The notes beneath the pieces were generated by a model. It was not told the DNA's origin. It ran no database searches and worked only from the letters and a program-made list of their open reading frames with translations. A DNA stretch of 64,000 nucleotides from Noviluteimonas caseinilytica (GTDB lineage: Bacteria; Pseudomonadota; Gammaproteobacteria; Xanthomonadales; Xanthomonadaceae): NCBI RefSeq assembly GCF_018406605.1, contig NZ_AP024545.1, positions 3,038,001 through 3,102,000 on the forward strand. The letters are read 5' to 3'. Below, one piece after another: positions 22,879 to 30,843 of the stretch; position 1 is the first letter of the stretch; the number at the start of each line of letters is the position of its first letter. A program made the position numbers and the translations under genes.

Positions 22879-25143
22879 TCAGCCACCGTCGAGCTTGCGC
22901 GAGACCACGTACGTGTGGAACCGCACGCGCCCGCCGTCTTCGATCGCGTACACACCCTGCACTTCGTTGGCGAAGCCCGGGAAGCGGTTGGCGCTTTCCT
23001 CGAAGGCGAGGAAGTAATCGACCATCGGTTTCGCGCGTTCGTCCCAGCGCTCGCCCGGCACGATGATGCCGATGCCCGGCGGATAGATCAGCGCCAGCGT
23101 GGCGGCGACGCGGCCGGACACCTCCGCGATGGGCACCATGTCGACGTCGCCGCCGACCAGCGCCGCGTTCGCCGCGCGCGCGGACATCGCCTGCTCGGGG
23201 AAGGATTCGTAGCGGAAGCTTTCGCGCTGCAGGTCCTTGATCCCGCGCGAGACGTAGAACTCGTGCATCTCCTGCGCGAGCCGGCCGATCGTGTAGCCCG
23301 CATAGCGTTGCGGGAAGCGCCGGCACAGCATCGGCAGCACCGCCTGCAGCGGGCTGTCGAGCGCCACGTGTTCGCGGAAGTTCTCCAGCGCGGCGAGCAA
23401 CATCGCCATCTTCCCCTCGCCCACCGCGGGCGTGAGCAGGAACAGGATGCTGTTGAGGTCGTTCTTCTCCGGGATGACCTGGTTCTCGCGCAGGTAGTTG
23501 GCCAGGATCGTGGCGGGGATGCCGGTGCCGGCGTAGTCGCCCGTGCGCACGTCGATGCCCGGCGTGGTCAGCAGCAGCTTCGTCGGGTCCTGCATCGCGG
23601 CGTCCTGGCCGAGATGCCGATAGCCATGCCAGGTCTGCCCCGGTTCCAGTTGCCAGTAGCGCTGTTCCCGGGCCAACACGTCGGTGGGCACGTCTTCCCA
23701 CGGCACGCGCGCGCCCTGGTAGTCGACCACGTCGGGCACGAACGCGTCGACGAATCCGCTGAAGCGCCGGCGCACGGCTTTGCGCGCTTCGATGCCGAGG
23801 CGCACCGCGTCGTCCCACAACACGCGGCCGGCCTTGTCGCCGTGCATCTGCGCGTTGATGTCGAGGCTGGAGAAGAGCGGATAGAACGGCGACGTGGACG
23901 CATGCATCAGGAACGCTTCGTTGAAGCGCCGATGCCCGACGCGGAACGGTTCGTCGGCGATGTGCGCATCGCGCACGTGGATCTGCGAAGCCTGCGAGAA
24001 CCCCGCCAGTTGCTTGTGCGTGGACTGGGTCGCGATCACGCCGGGATCGCCGGGCTTGAGCGCCAGCCCCATCGCGAAGTGATCCTCCATCAACGGATGG
24101 AACGCGCCGAACCCCGCCCACGCTTCGTCGAAGTGGATGTATTCGCACAGGTGGCCGATCTTCTCGAGCACCTTGCGCGCGTTGTACACGGTGCCGTCGT
24201 AGGTGCACTGCTCGATGATCGCCACGCGGATCGGGCGCGGCTGCTTCCAGCGGTCGGTGTCGCGCAGCCGGGGATGGGCGCGGATGCGCGCGCGGATGGT
24301 GTCTTCGTCCAGTGCGCTCCAGTCGACGGGCCCCACCAGGCCGAAGCCGTTGCGGTCCGCTTCCAGGAACACGGGGATCGCCTCGGCCATCACCAGCGCG
24401 CCGTGGTGGTTGGACTTGTGGTTGTTGCGGTCGAACAACACGATGTCGCCTGCGCGCAGCAGCGCGGTGTTGACCACCTTGTTCGACGTGGACGTGCCGT
24501 TGAGCACGAAGTACGTGCGCTCGGCGCCGAAGACGCGTGCGGCGGCGCGTTGGGCCTCGAGGGCCGGCCCCTCGTGGATCAGCAGGTCGCCGAGCGACAC
24601 CATCGCGTTGCAGATGTCGTCGCGGAACACGTTCTCGCCCATGTGCTGGTAGAACAGGCGCCCCGCCGGGTGGTGGCGGAACATCTGGCCGCCCTGGTGG
24701 CCGGGGCACGCCCAGGTGCGGTTGGCGTCGTAGTCGTACTGCATCAGCGCGCCGAAGAACGGCGTCATCAGCGACTGCGCGTAGCGTTCGACTTCCGAGA
24801 CGAGGCGCTTCTCGTAGAAGTTCCGGCTTTCCAGGCCTTCCACCAGGATGCCGTCGAGCGCGCCGAGGTACGGCGCCGACAACGTGCCCGCATCGCGCGC
24901 GCCGAGCAGGAAGATCGGCATGCGCATGCCGCGGTCGTTGCGCGCGGCCACCACGTCGCCGGCGTCGCCTTCCGACACGACGATCGCCCCGAGGTCCGCG
25001 CCGCCGCGGATGGCTTCCGCGGCGCGGGCCGCGGGCACCAGCGTGACGGTGAAACGCAGTTCGTCTTCGATGATCTCCTTGACGGGCGCGTTCTGTTCGC
25101 CGACAACGAGGATCCTGAAAAGCTCAGCTACGGGAATGGACAT
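22879..25143 (-). CDS. speF: Ornithine decarboxylase, inducible type (SpeF-like)
   Basis: The 754-residue PLP decarboxylase matches SpeF/SpeC by pattern: CPGHQGGQMFRHHPAGRLFY, GENVFRDDICNAMVSLGDLL, TYFVLNGTSTSNKVV, LFDRNNHKSNHHGALVMAEA, and HFDEAWAGFGAFHPLMEDHF. The cofactor Lys is in TQSTHKQLAGFSQASQIH. A C-terminal IYPPGIGIIVPGE is present. It would convert ornithine to putrescine, consuming a proton and feeding the PotE-like antiporter. The start at 25143 begins the wing domain (MSIPVAELFRILVVGE). A GGAG element precedes it, and a degenerate copy of the island promoter lies about 25 bases upstream of the predicted leader. The VIT-like gene follows 4 bases after the stop. Confidence 0.88.
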   Translation of the reverse strand: MSIPVAELFRILVVGEQNAPVKEIIEDELRFTVTLVPAARAAEAIRGGADLGAIVVSEGDAGDVVAARNDRGMRMPIFLLGARDAGTLSAPYLGALDGILVEGLESRNFYEKRLVSEVERYAQSLMTPFFGALMQYDYDANRTWACPGHQGGQMFRHHPAGRLFYQHMGENVFRDDICNAMVSLGDLLIHEGPALEAQRAAARVFGAERTYFVLNGTSTSNKVVNTALLRAGDIVLFDRNNHKSNHHGALVMAEAIPVFLEADRNGFGLVGPVDWSALDEDTIRARIRAHPRLRDTDRWKQPRPIRVAIIEQCTYDGTVYNARKVLEKIGHLCEYIHFDEAWAGFGAFHPLMEDHFAMGLALKPGDPGVIATQSTHKQLAGFSQASQIHVRDAHIADEPFRVGHRRFNEAFLMHASTSPFYPLFSSLDINAQMHGDKAGRVLWDDAVRLGIEARKAVRRRFSGFVDAFVPDVVDYQGARVPWEDVPTDVLAREQRYWQLEPGQTWHGYRHLGQDAAMQDPTKLLLTTPGIDVRTGDYAGTGIPATILANYLRENQVIPEKNDLNSILFLLTPAVGEGKMAMLLAALENFREHVALDSPLQAVLPMLCRRFPQRYAGYTIGRLAQEMHEFYVSRGIKDLQRESFRYESFPEQAMSARAANAALVGGDVDMVPIAEVSGRVAATLALIYPPGIGIIVPGERWDERAKPMVDYFLAFEESANRFPGFANEVQGVYAIEDGGRVRFHTYVVSRKLDGG

Positions 25144-25172
25144 GGCAATGCTCCGCCGCCGCGGTCCGCACG

Positions 25173-25217
25173 AGCCTCCCGCAGGGGCAGGCGGCGGGCA
25201 ATTGCCCGTTCGGGACA
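25173..25217 (-). promoter_or_regulatory. Island promoter E: degenerate motif copy upstream of speF
   Basis: On the minus strand TGTCCCGAACGGGCAATTG begins at 25217 and matches the promoter C motif at 13 of 19 positions, including CGG and CAATTG. The hexamer GAGGCT lies 39 bases after the first base, where the other promoters have TAGSGT, so the -10 is weaker. The predicted start near 25168 gives a 25-base leader to speF. The inner arms are CCCG-AA-CGGG rather than TTGGGC/GCCCAA. Confidence 0.42.
25195..25208. promoter_or_regulatory. 14-base perfect palindrome CGGGCAATTGCCCG
   Basis: This self-complementary element sits midway in the 96 bases between the divergent speF-like and OprD-like start codons. 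It overlaps the degenerate island motif of promoter E. It could be an operator serving both directions. The binding protein is unknown. Confidence 0.5.
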
Positions 25218-25239
25218 CGAGCGGGCGTTGCGGAACGCG

Positions 25240-26577
25240 ATGAACCCCGGCCGTCGATGGCGCGTCGTCCTCGCGGCGGCCGCCGGCCTGTGCACGGCGA
25301 CGTGCGCGTTCGCGCAACAGGCCACGCCGCCCGGCGACATCGACCAGCCGCAGGACTCCACCGAACAGGGCCAGACGCACCTGGACCAGAGCTTCGGCCC
25401 GAAGTCGCACGACGACTGGGTGCGCGACACGCGCCGCAAGGCGTGGGAAGACACCGACTGGACCGTCCAGCTCCGCAGTTACTACCTCGACCGCGACAAG
25501 TACGACGACAGCGAAAGCGAAGCGTGGGCGCTCGGCGGTTCGGCGGGATTGAAGACGGGGTATTTCCGGGATCGCGTCGCCTTCGGCGCGACCGTGTACG
25601 GCTCCGCGCCGCTGTACGCGCCGGACGACAAGGACGGCACCACGTTGCTCAAGCCCGGCCAGCAGGGCTTCGCCGTGCTCGGCGAGGCCTATGCCGAAGT
25701 GCTGCTGGCCGACGACGTGCAGATGACGGTCGGCGCGCGCGGCTTCGACACGCCCTACCTCAACAGGAACGACTCGCGCATGGCGCCCAACACGTTCCTG
25801 GCCGCCGTGGTGCAGGGCCTGCACGGCGATGGCGAACGGACCGCGCAATGGCGCTGGGGCGCGGGCTACTTCGACAAGATCAAGGAACGCAACAGCGACG
25901 AATTCGTGTCGATGTCCACCGACGCAGGCGCCGACATCAAGCGCGGCGTGTACGCGGCCGGCCTCAACTACAGCCTCGGGGACGTGTCGCTGGGCGCGGT
26001 GGATTACTGGAGCAGCAATGTCATCAATATCTTCTACACCGAAGCCAAGTACGGGTTTCCGCTGGGCGAACACGCCACGCTGGAGGTGGCCGCGCAGTAT
26101 TCCGACCAGCGCAGCGTCGGCAACCACCGTCTCACCGGCAGCGCGTTCGATGCGCACCAGTGGGGGCTGAAGGCGGACCTCGCGGTCGCCGGCGCCTTGC
26201 TCACGGCCGGCTACACCGATGCGCGCGGCGACCACGACATGACGGCGCCGTGGAGCGGCTATCCCGGCTACACGAGCGTGCAGGTCGAGGATTTCAACCG
26301 CGCCGGCGAAGACGCCTGGCTGCTGCGCGCGCAATACACCTTCCCCGGGCACACCGGCTTCAGCGCGTACGCGTTGCACGTCGCCGGCTCCGATCCGGAT
26401 GCGCCGTCGGCCCATGCGCAGGGCGAGACGGACTTCAACGTGCAGTGGTCGCCGCCGGACGGCCCGCTGCAGGGCTTGCTCGTCCGGCTGCGCTACGCGC
26501 GCGTGGCGCGCGACGACCGGGGCGACACGGACCTGCAGGACCTGCGCGTGATGGTCTTCTACGACCTGCCGTTGTGA
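25240..26577 (+). CDS. OprD-family outer-membrane porin
   Basis: The 445-residue outer-membrane protein has a signal peptide (VVLAAAAGLCTATCAFAQQ). Features typical of OprD-type channels are LRSYYLDRDKYDDSESEAWA, GYFRDRVAFGATVYGSAPLY, GARGFDTPYLNRNDSRMAPN and a terminal strand MVFYDLPL. OprD channels admit basic amino acids and related solutes. It is divergent from the ornithine decarboxylase gene, with only 96 bases between starts, so shared regulation is likely. A channel for ornithine or arginine would fit the island (inference). The start at 25240 precedes a normal signal peptide; the much longer frame upstream is antisense to speF and non-coding. Confidence 0.82.
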   Translation: MNPGRRWRVVLAAAAGLCTATCAFAQQATPPGDIDQPQDSTEQGQTHLDQSFGPKSHDDWVRDTRRKAWEDTDWTVQLRSYYLDRDKYDDSESEAWALGGSAGLKTGYFRDRVAFGATVYGSAPLYAPDDKDGTTLLKPGQQGFAVLGEAYAEVLLADDVQMTVGARGFDTPYLNRNDSRMAPNTFLAAVVQGLHGDGERTAQWRWGAGYFDKIKERNSDEFVSMSTDAGADIKRGVYAAGLNYSLGDVSLGAVDYWSSNVINIFYTEAKYGFPLGEHATLEVAAQYSDQRSVGNHRLTGSAFDAHQWGLKADLAVAGALLTAGYTDARGDHDMTAPWSGYPGYTSVQVEDFNRAGEDAWLLRAQYTFPGHTGFSAYALHVAGSDPDAPSAHAQGETDFNVQWSPPDGPLQGLLVRLRYARVARDDRGDTDLQDLRVMVFYDLPL

Positions 26578-26585
26578 ACGTTCAC
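26574..26585. repeat. 12-base palindrome over the OprD-like stop codon
   Basis: GTGAACGTTCAC is perfectly self-complementary and contains the TGA stop. GC-rich sequence but no U-tract follows, so it is a poor terminator. It may be chance, a processing hairpin or a protein site. Confidence 0.35.
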
Positions 26586-26744
26586 GGGCGTTCCCGGCGG
26601 CGTTAGCCCAAGAGCCAATGGAAAGGCCTCGGGCCTGGGTGGTGTCATACGCTGCCCCGGCCCGCGGCATCGTCGCATCGGGTTTCCCCGACCTGGCGCA
26701 CGATCGGTCGCACAGCGGGAGACCCATCCCGGGAGGGACGCACC

Positions 26745-27281
26745 ATGAAACGCATTCCGAACACGTTGGCGATCGTGCTGGTGGCGATGCTCGCGGCCTG
26801 CGCGAGCGGCAAGCCGGTCGTGCAGACCGACCAGGCCGCCGGCGTCGACCTCACGCACTACCGCACCTACACCTGGGTCGAAGAACCGCAGACGCAGTCG
26901 CCGATCGTGCGCGACAAGCTCGTGCGCGCCATCGACGCGCAACTGGCCGCCAAGGGCATGCAGCGCGTCGCCGATGGCGAGATCGCGCTCGTCGGCCACC
27001 TCGAAACGCGCGAGGACGTCAGCTACAACCACTTCTCGCTGGGCTTCGGCCTCGGCGGCTGGGGCAACAACGGCGGCGCGGGCGTCGGCACCAGCACCGG
27101 CACCTCGGTACCGAAGACCAACCTCGTCGGCACGCTGGTCCTGGACATGTACGACGCGAAGACCAAGCGGGCGCTCTGGCGCGCCACCGCCAACGGCGAC
27201 GTGCCGCAGACCCCGGAAGCGATGGACGCGGCGATCGGCCAGTACGTGCCGAAGATGTTCGAGAAGTTTCCGTCGCGGTGA
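26745..27281 (+). CDS. DUF4136 family lipoprotein
   Basis: The 178-residue protein has a lipoprotein signal (IVLVAMLAACAS, Cys about residue 20) and a DUF4136 domain. Visible parts are GVDLTHYRTYTWVEE near the start, IVRDKLVRAIDAQLAAKGMQ in the middle, and the late LVLDMYDAKTKRALWRATAN. A Gly/Asn-rich insert (GGWGNNGGAGVGTSTGTS) lies between. It is probably anchored in the outer membrane facing the periplasm. GGGAGGGA precedes the ATG. Function is unknown; related proteins are common in xanthomonads. Confidence 0.8.
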   Translation: MKRIPNTLAIVLVAMLAACASGKPVVQTDQAAGVDLTHYRTYTWVEEPQTQSPIVRDKLVRAIDAQLAAKGMQRVADGEIALVGHLETREDVSYNHFSLGFGLGGWGNNGGAGVGTSTGTSVPKTNLVGTLVLDMYDAKTKRALWRATANGDVPQTPEAMDAAIGQYVPKMFEKFPSR

Positions 27282-27291
27282 TCGCAACGCC

Positions 27292-27558
27292 ATGACCCCG
27301 GAACAGTTCGAACACCTCAACGCGATCCTGCGCGACCAGAACGTCGGGCTGGACGTCACGACCGTGGCGCTGATTGCGCTGTTCGCCACGCACCCGGACA
27401 AGGCGCGGCTCGGCGAGGTGTTCCATCACTGGCTGGCGCTGCACGCCAACGATGCGACCGATCTTGCGAAGCAAGGCACGGTGCCGCGCACCGGCAAGCT
27501 GCTCAATGCGCTGGAGATTGCGTTGCAGGGCGGATTCCAGCCGCCGCGCAATGGGTGA
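27292..27558 (+). CDS. Conserved hypothetical protein, 88 residues
   Basis: This small soluble helical protein begins MTPEQFEHLNAILRDQNVGL and contains VALIALFATHPDKARLGEVF and HWLALHANDATDLAKQGTVP. No signal peptide, membrane helix or recognised motif was found. It starts 10 bases after the DUF4136 gene and 19 bases before the next lipoprotein gene, so it probably lies in the same operon. I do not recognise the family. Confidence 0.6.
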   Translation: MTPEQFEHLNAILRDQNVGLDVTTVALIALFATHPDKARLGEVFHHWLALHANDATDLAKQGTVPRTGKLLNALEIALQGGFQPPRNG

Positions 27559-27577
27559 GGTGTCGCCGCGGAGGTGC

Positions 27578-28015
27578 ATGTCGGTTCGGCGCATCGCGTG
27601 CTGCGTCGCCGCGTTGCTGGCGCTGCAGGGCTGCGCGAAACCGATGCCGGACGCGAAGTACCTGACGCGCGTGGAGGTCTACTTCCGCGACTTCGACGCG
27701 CCGAGCCAGGAAACGCACACGGCCGACTCCCTGCCGCGCGCCGCGACGACCAAGGCCGACCTCACCGATGCACCGAGCATCGCGCGCGTGATGGCGGCGG
27801 TGACACTGCAATGCGCGGCGGGCGCCAGCAAGGGCGACGACCCGATGGACCTGTACCTGCTGGTGCGCGCGTACGAAGGCAAGCGCATGGTCGGCGTGCG
27901 GCGCGCCTCGCGGAACAACATCGACCAGGTGCCGGAAGGCCGGCGGTGCCCGCTGACCGATGCGGACCGCGCGCGGATCACGCAGGTGATGGCGTCGTTG
28001 CCGCCGCCGCGCTAG
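27578..28015 (+). CDS. Predicted lipoprotein, 145 residues
   Basis: The protein begins MSVRRIACCVAALLALQGCAKP, a lipoprotein signal with the acylated Cys in LQGC. The remaining sequence is soluble, with LTRVEVYFRDFDAPSQETHT and YLLVRAYEGKRMVGVRRASR. No known domain was recognised. A GGAGG element lies just upstream of the ATG. It is convergent with the gene at 28026. Confidence 0.6.
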   Translation: MSVRRIACCVAALLALQGCAKPMPDAKYLTRVEVYFRDFDAPSQETHTADSLPRAATTKADLTDAPSIARVMAAVTLQCAAGASKGDDPMDLYLLVRAYEGKRMVGVRRASRNNIDQVPEGRRCPLTDADRARITQVMASLPPPR

Positions 28016-28025
28016 CGCCGGCGAT

Positions 28026-28406
28026 TCAACAGGTCCAGTAGATCCGCTTCGCCAGGTCGATCACTTCGGGCCCGCCCGAACAGCCGCCGACTTCGGGGGC
28101 CTTCGCGTCGGCCGGCGTGTCGCCGATGATCCATTGCTGCGTTGCCGGATGCCACAGCAGCAGGCCTTCGTCGACGACGCCTTTTTCGAAGGCGCTCGAC
28201 ACCGATTCGTTGGTCACCACGATGTGGCCCTTGCGGATGCGCACGTGCATCGAAACGCTCGGCATGCTGGGCTGCTCGGCGAACCGGTGCGCGAACGTGT
28301 AATCACCATCCGCCAAGGGCTTCGGCGCCACCGGCTTCGCCGCGATCGCCACCGTGCAACACACTGACAGCGCGACGGGCAGCAGCCGTCGCGCCATCGA
28401 GGCCAT
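28026..28406 (-). CDS. Exported hypothetical protein, PadR operon
   Basis: The 126-residue protein has a signal peptide (ARRLLPVALSVCCTVAIAA). The mature part contains GDYTFAHRFAEQPSMPSVSM and HVRIRKGHIVVTNESVSSAF, and ends KRIYWTC. It starts 4 bases after the membrane protein gene of the PadR-controlled operon, so it is probably co-transcribed. Starts at 28424 and 28397 are possible; 28406 is chosen because it avoids overlap and keeps the signal peptide. Function is unknown. Confidence 0.6.
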   Translation of the reverse strand: MASMARRLLPVALSVCCTVAIAAKPVAPKPLADGDYTFAHRFAEQPSMPSVSMHVRIRKGHIVVTNESVSSAFEKGVVDEGLLLWHPATQQWIIGDTPADAKAPEVGGCSGGPEVIDLAKRIYWTC

Positions 28407-28410
28407 GCGC

Positions 28411-29364
28411 TCAACGTCCCGCATGGACCTCGCCCTTCGGATTCGGGCGCACCGCGCGGTATTCGCGGATCGCCACGGTCGCCAGCGATACGCCCGTGAT
28501 GAGCACGAGGAAGAACTTCGTCATCTCGTCGCTCGGCTTCGTCATGAAGATCGGGCCATCCAGCACCGCCCACGTCATCACCGCGCAGAGCAGCAACGTG
28601 CCGACGGTTTCGATGCGGCGCATGCGCGGCGTCCAGCGGCCCTGCACGATCACCACCAGGAACATCGGCACGTTGAGCAGCAGCAACAGCAGCAGCCACG
28701 GCGCCTGGCGATGGAGGAAGGTGTCGGTGTACGTCAGCGCCTGGTACGCCACCGGCGCGGCGTGGCCCCGCCAGACCACGTCGAGCAACCACGTCGGCTG
28801 CACCAGGATGTACAGGCCGCACAGGATGCCGACGATCGCGAGCACCAGCGAGGCGCGGCTGCCGGCGATGCGATCGCCCGCGCGCGGTTTCCACTCGCCC
28901 GTCTGCGGCCAGCGGCGACGCAGCCACGCCGACGACGCGAAGCCCAGCAGCAACATGCCCGGCCACCACAGCGAGAACACGACGGTCGCGCCCCACCACT
29001 GGCCGAGTGCGGTCCAGAATTCGCCGGCGGTGCCGATCGGCTGCTGCAGGCGCAGGAACAGGCCCACGCCCCAGATCACCGCCAGGCCGAGGAGCGTGGC
29101 GCGCGCGAACGCGTGCCCGTCGGCCGGATCGATGATCGTCAGCGTGGGCTGGTAACGCGCGGCGACATCCGCGGGGCGGCCATGTTCGCGCAGCATGCGG
29201 ATCGCCATCTCGGCATCCGGCTCGCGCCCGGCATCGCCTGCGCGTTCCTGCAGTTCCTCGTTGAGCAGCGCGCGCAATTCGAACGCCACATCGTTGCGCT
29301 GCTTGCGCGGCAACTGCACGGCTACGTCGGTGACGTAGGACTCGATCACGTCGTTCGCATTCAT
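28411..29364 (-). CDS. Multi-pass membrane protein with permease-prefix-like N-terminus
   Basis: The 317-residue protein has a soluble helical start, NANDVIESYVTDVAVQLPRK followed by VAFELRALLNEEL. This is the HAAS/permease-prefix type often encoded next to PadR regulators. About six to seven hydrophobic segments follow from residue 90 on. It starts 3 bases after the PadR stop, a strong sign of a PadR-regulated operon. No catalytic motif was seen. Related proteins are thought to take part in envelope stress or permease regulation. Confidence 0.75.
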   Translation of the reverse strand: MNANDVIESYVTDVAVQLPRKQRNDVAFELRALLNEELQERAGDAGREPDAEMAIRMLREHGRPADVAARYQPTLTIIDPADGHAFARATLLGLAVIWGVGLFLRLQQPIGTAGEFWTALGQWWGATVVFSLWWPGMLLLGFASSAWLRRRWPQTGEWKPRAGDRIAGSRASLVLAIVGILCGLYILVQPTWLLDVVWRGHAAPVAYQALTYTDTFLHRQAPWLLLLLLLNVPMFLVVIVQGRWTPRMRRIETVGTLLLCAVMTWAVLDGPIFMTKPSDEMTKFFLVLITGVSLATVAIREYRAVRPNPKGEVHAGR

Positions 29365-29367
29365 CGA

Positions 29368-29703
29368 TCAGCCCTCTTCCAGGAGTCGGTCCATGGCGGA
29401 GTTCATGCCCTGCCAGGATTCGGTGAGCTTCTTCAGCAACTTGCGGCCGTCGGCATTGAGCGCGTAGTAGCGCCGCGGCGGTCCGTCCTCGATCTTCCAT
29501 TCGCTCTTCAGCAGGCCCTGCGTCTCGAGGCGGCGCAACAGCGGATACAGCGTGCCCTCCTCGATCGGCATGCCGCTTTCCGAGAGCGCCTGGCGCAGCT
29601 CGTAGCCATAGCGCGGGGCCCGCAGCTGCGAGAGCGTGGCAAGCACCACCACGCCGCGCCGCAGCTCGAGTTCCAGTTTTCCGAAGGTGTCGGGGGTGCC
29701 CAT
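29368..29703 (-). CDS. PadR family transcriptional repressor
   Basis: The 111-residue winged-helix protein has LELELRRGVVVLATLSQL, RYGYELRQALSESGMPIEEG, TLYPLLRRLETQGLLKSEWK and GPPRRYYALNADGRKLLKK, the PadR pattern. A short C-terminal helix serves for dimerisation. The start at 29703 (MGTPDTFGKLELEL) is preferred over 29730, because the palindromic operator lies immediately upstream of it. It probably represses its own operon. Confidence 0.9.
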   Translation of the reverse strand: MGTPDTFGKLELELRRGVVVLATLSQLRAPRYGYELRQALSESGMPIEEGTLYPLLRRLETQGLLKSEWKIEDGPPRRYYALNADGRKLLKKLTESWQGMNSAMDRLLEEG

Positions 29704-29714
29704 GGCGCGGCACA

Positions 29715-29735
29715 GTACTGTACGTCGCACAGTAC
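29715..29735 (-). promoter_or_regulatory. Palindromic operator of the PadR operon
   Basis: GTACTGT-N7-ACAGTAC is a perfect 7-base inverted repeat ending 12 bases upstream of the PadR start codon. It overlaps the likely promoter region. Size and position fit PadR autorepression. Confidence 0.6.
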
Positions 29736-29779
29736 GTCAACGGATTCGGCATCCCCCGGTCGGGGGAGCCGACGAGTGG

Positions 29780-30319
29780 CTATGGCCGCTGGGGCGAGCG
29801 CTCCACGCGGATACGCGTGAAATACTCGCGCGTGTGCAGGTCGGGCGTCTCCGATCCGGCTGGCCCGCCCGTGTAGATCCAGAACGTGTTTGCGTCGATG
29901 AAATTGAACGTCGTGACCTGCGTGCCGATGAACCGCGACTCGCTTCGCACGACCACCACGTGCGCGCCTGCGTGCAGCACCTCGTAGGGCTGCGGCTCGT
30001 CCATGGCGGCCATGGCGTACTGCTTGCCTTTCACCGACACCTGGAACGCGGGCATCACGGCGCGCATCGTGCGGTCGTCGAAGGCAAGGGTTTGGCGCCC
30101 GAGCAACTGGTCCAGGAATTCGATCGTCTCGGGCTTGAGCTTCGCGTTCGCGCGATTGAAGTCCATCGAACGCTGCCGGTCCGACACCCAGGTGCCACGG
30201 AGGCTGGCGACGTCCCCGGAGGCCGGTGCGCTCTGCGGGGCGCGCTCGCACCCCGACGTGGCAACGAACACCAGCATGGCAAGCCACGCCGTCCGGAAGG
30301 CTTGTGCAAAATCCCGCAT
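29780..30319 (-). CDS. Predicted lipoprotein, 179 residues
   Basis: The N-terminus MRDFAQAFRTAWLAMLVFVATSGCER carries a lipobox (TSGC), so the protein is probably acylated at Cys 24. The mature domain contains LRGTWVSDRQRSMDFNRA, FLDQLLGRQTLAFDDRTMRA and a final TREYFTRIRVERSPQRP. No named family was recognised. It is divergent from the thioesterase gene, with 50 bases between starts, and lies upstream of, but separate from, the PadR operon. Confidence 0.65.
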   Translation of the reverse strand: MRDFAQAFRTAWLAMLVFVATSGCERAPQSAPASGDVASLRGTWVSDRQRSMDFNRANAKLKPETIEFLDQLLGRQTLAFDDRTMRAVMPAFQVSVKGKQYAMAAMDEPQPYEVLHAGAHVVVVRSESRFIGTQVTTFNFIDANTFWIYTGGPAGSETPDLHTREYFTRIRVERSPQRP

Positions 30320-30369
30320 CCCCGGTCACCCCTGTCCGCGCACCCCTGCGCGCCACGTACTCTAAGCCC

Positions 30370-30822
30370 ATGACCCCCAATCCCGCCTACGTCGCCGCCA
30401 TCCAGGCCAGCGTGCATGCCGCGCCCTATCCGGAATTGATCGGCTTGCAGATCGCCGAGCTCGAACTCGATCGCTGCCGCATCGACCTCGAACTCGCGCT
30501 GCGCCACATGCAACCGTTCGGCATCGTGCATGGCGGCGTGCTCGCGACGCTGATCGACACCGCGACGTTCTGGGCGGCCTTCATGCGCCTGCCCGAAGAC
30601 GCGGGCCTGGTGAACGTGGACCTCAAGCTCAATTACCTGAAAGCGGTGACGCGCGGACACTTGCGCGCGGAAGGCCGCTGCCTGCGCGCGGGACGGCAGA
30701 TCAGTTACACGGAAGCCGCCGTGTACGACGAAGCCAACGAACTCGTCGCGCACGGCACGTCGACGCTGATGGCGCTGCCGGGCAAGGGGCTGCAGGTCGG
30801 CGTGCCGAAGTTCCTGGACTGA
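30370..30822 (+). CDS. PaaI-type hotdog thioesterase
   Basis: The 150-residue hotdog-fold protein has the catalytic-loop pattern QPFGIVHGGVLATLIDTATF (the HGG motif of the PaaI class) and a following beta strand VNVDLKLNYLKAV. Enzymes of this class hydrolyse acyl-CoA thioesters in the cytoplasm. The ATG at 30370 starts the domain; upstream frame extension is antisense to the lipoprotein gene. The acyl substrate cannot be inferred. Confidence 0.87.
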   Translation: MTPNPAYVAAIQASVHAAPYPELIGLQIAELELDRCRIDLELALRHMQPFGIVHGGVLATLIDTATFWAAFMRLPEDAGLVNVDLKLNYLKAVTRGHLRAEGRCLRAGRQISYTEAAVYDEANELVAHGTSTLMALPGKGLQVGVPKFLD

Positions 30823-30843
30823 ACCGCGCGGCGGCTGCCAGGG

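Noticed and set aside
22705..25239. Long plus-strand extension ahead of the OprD-like gene
   Set aside because: It is antisense to speF and lacks motifs. The real protein starts at the signal peptide at 25240.
26603..26653. A motif-like TTAGCCCAAGAGCCAATGG upstream of the DUF4136 gene
   Set aside because: 13 of 19 match, but the possible -10 (CATACG) lies about six bases too far and the left arm is poor.
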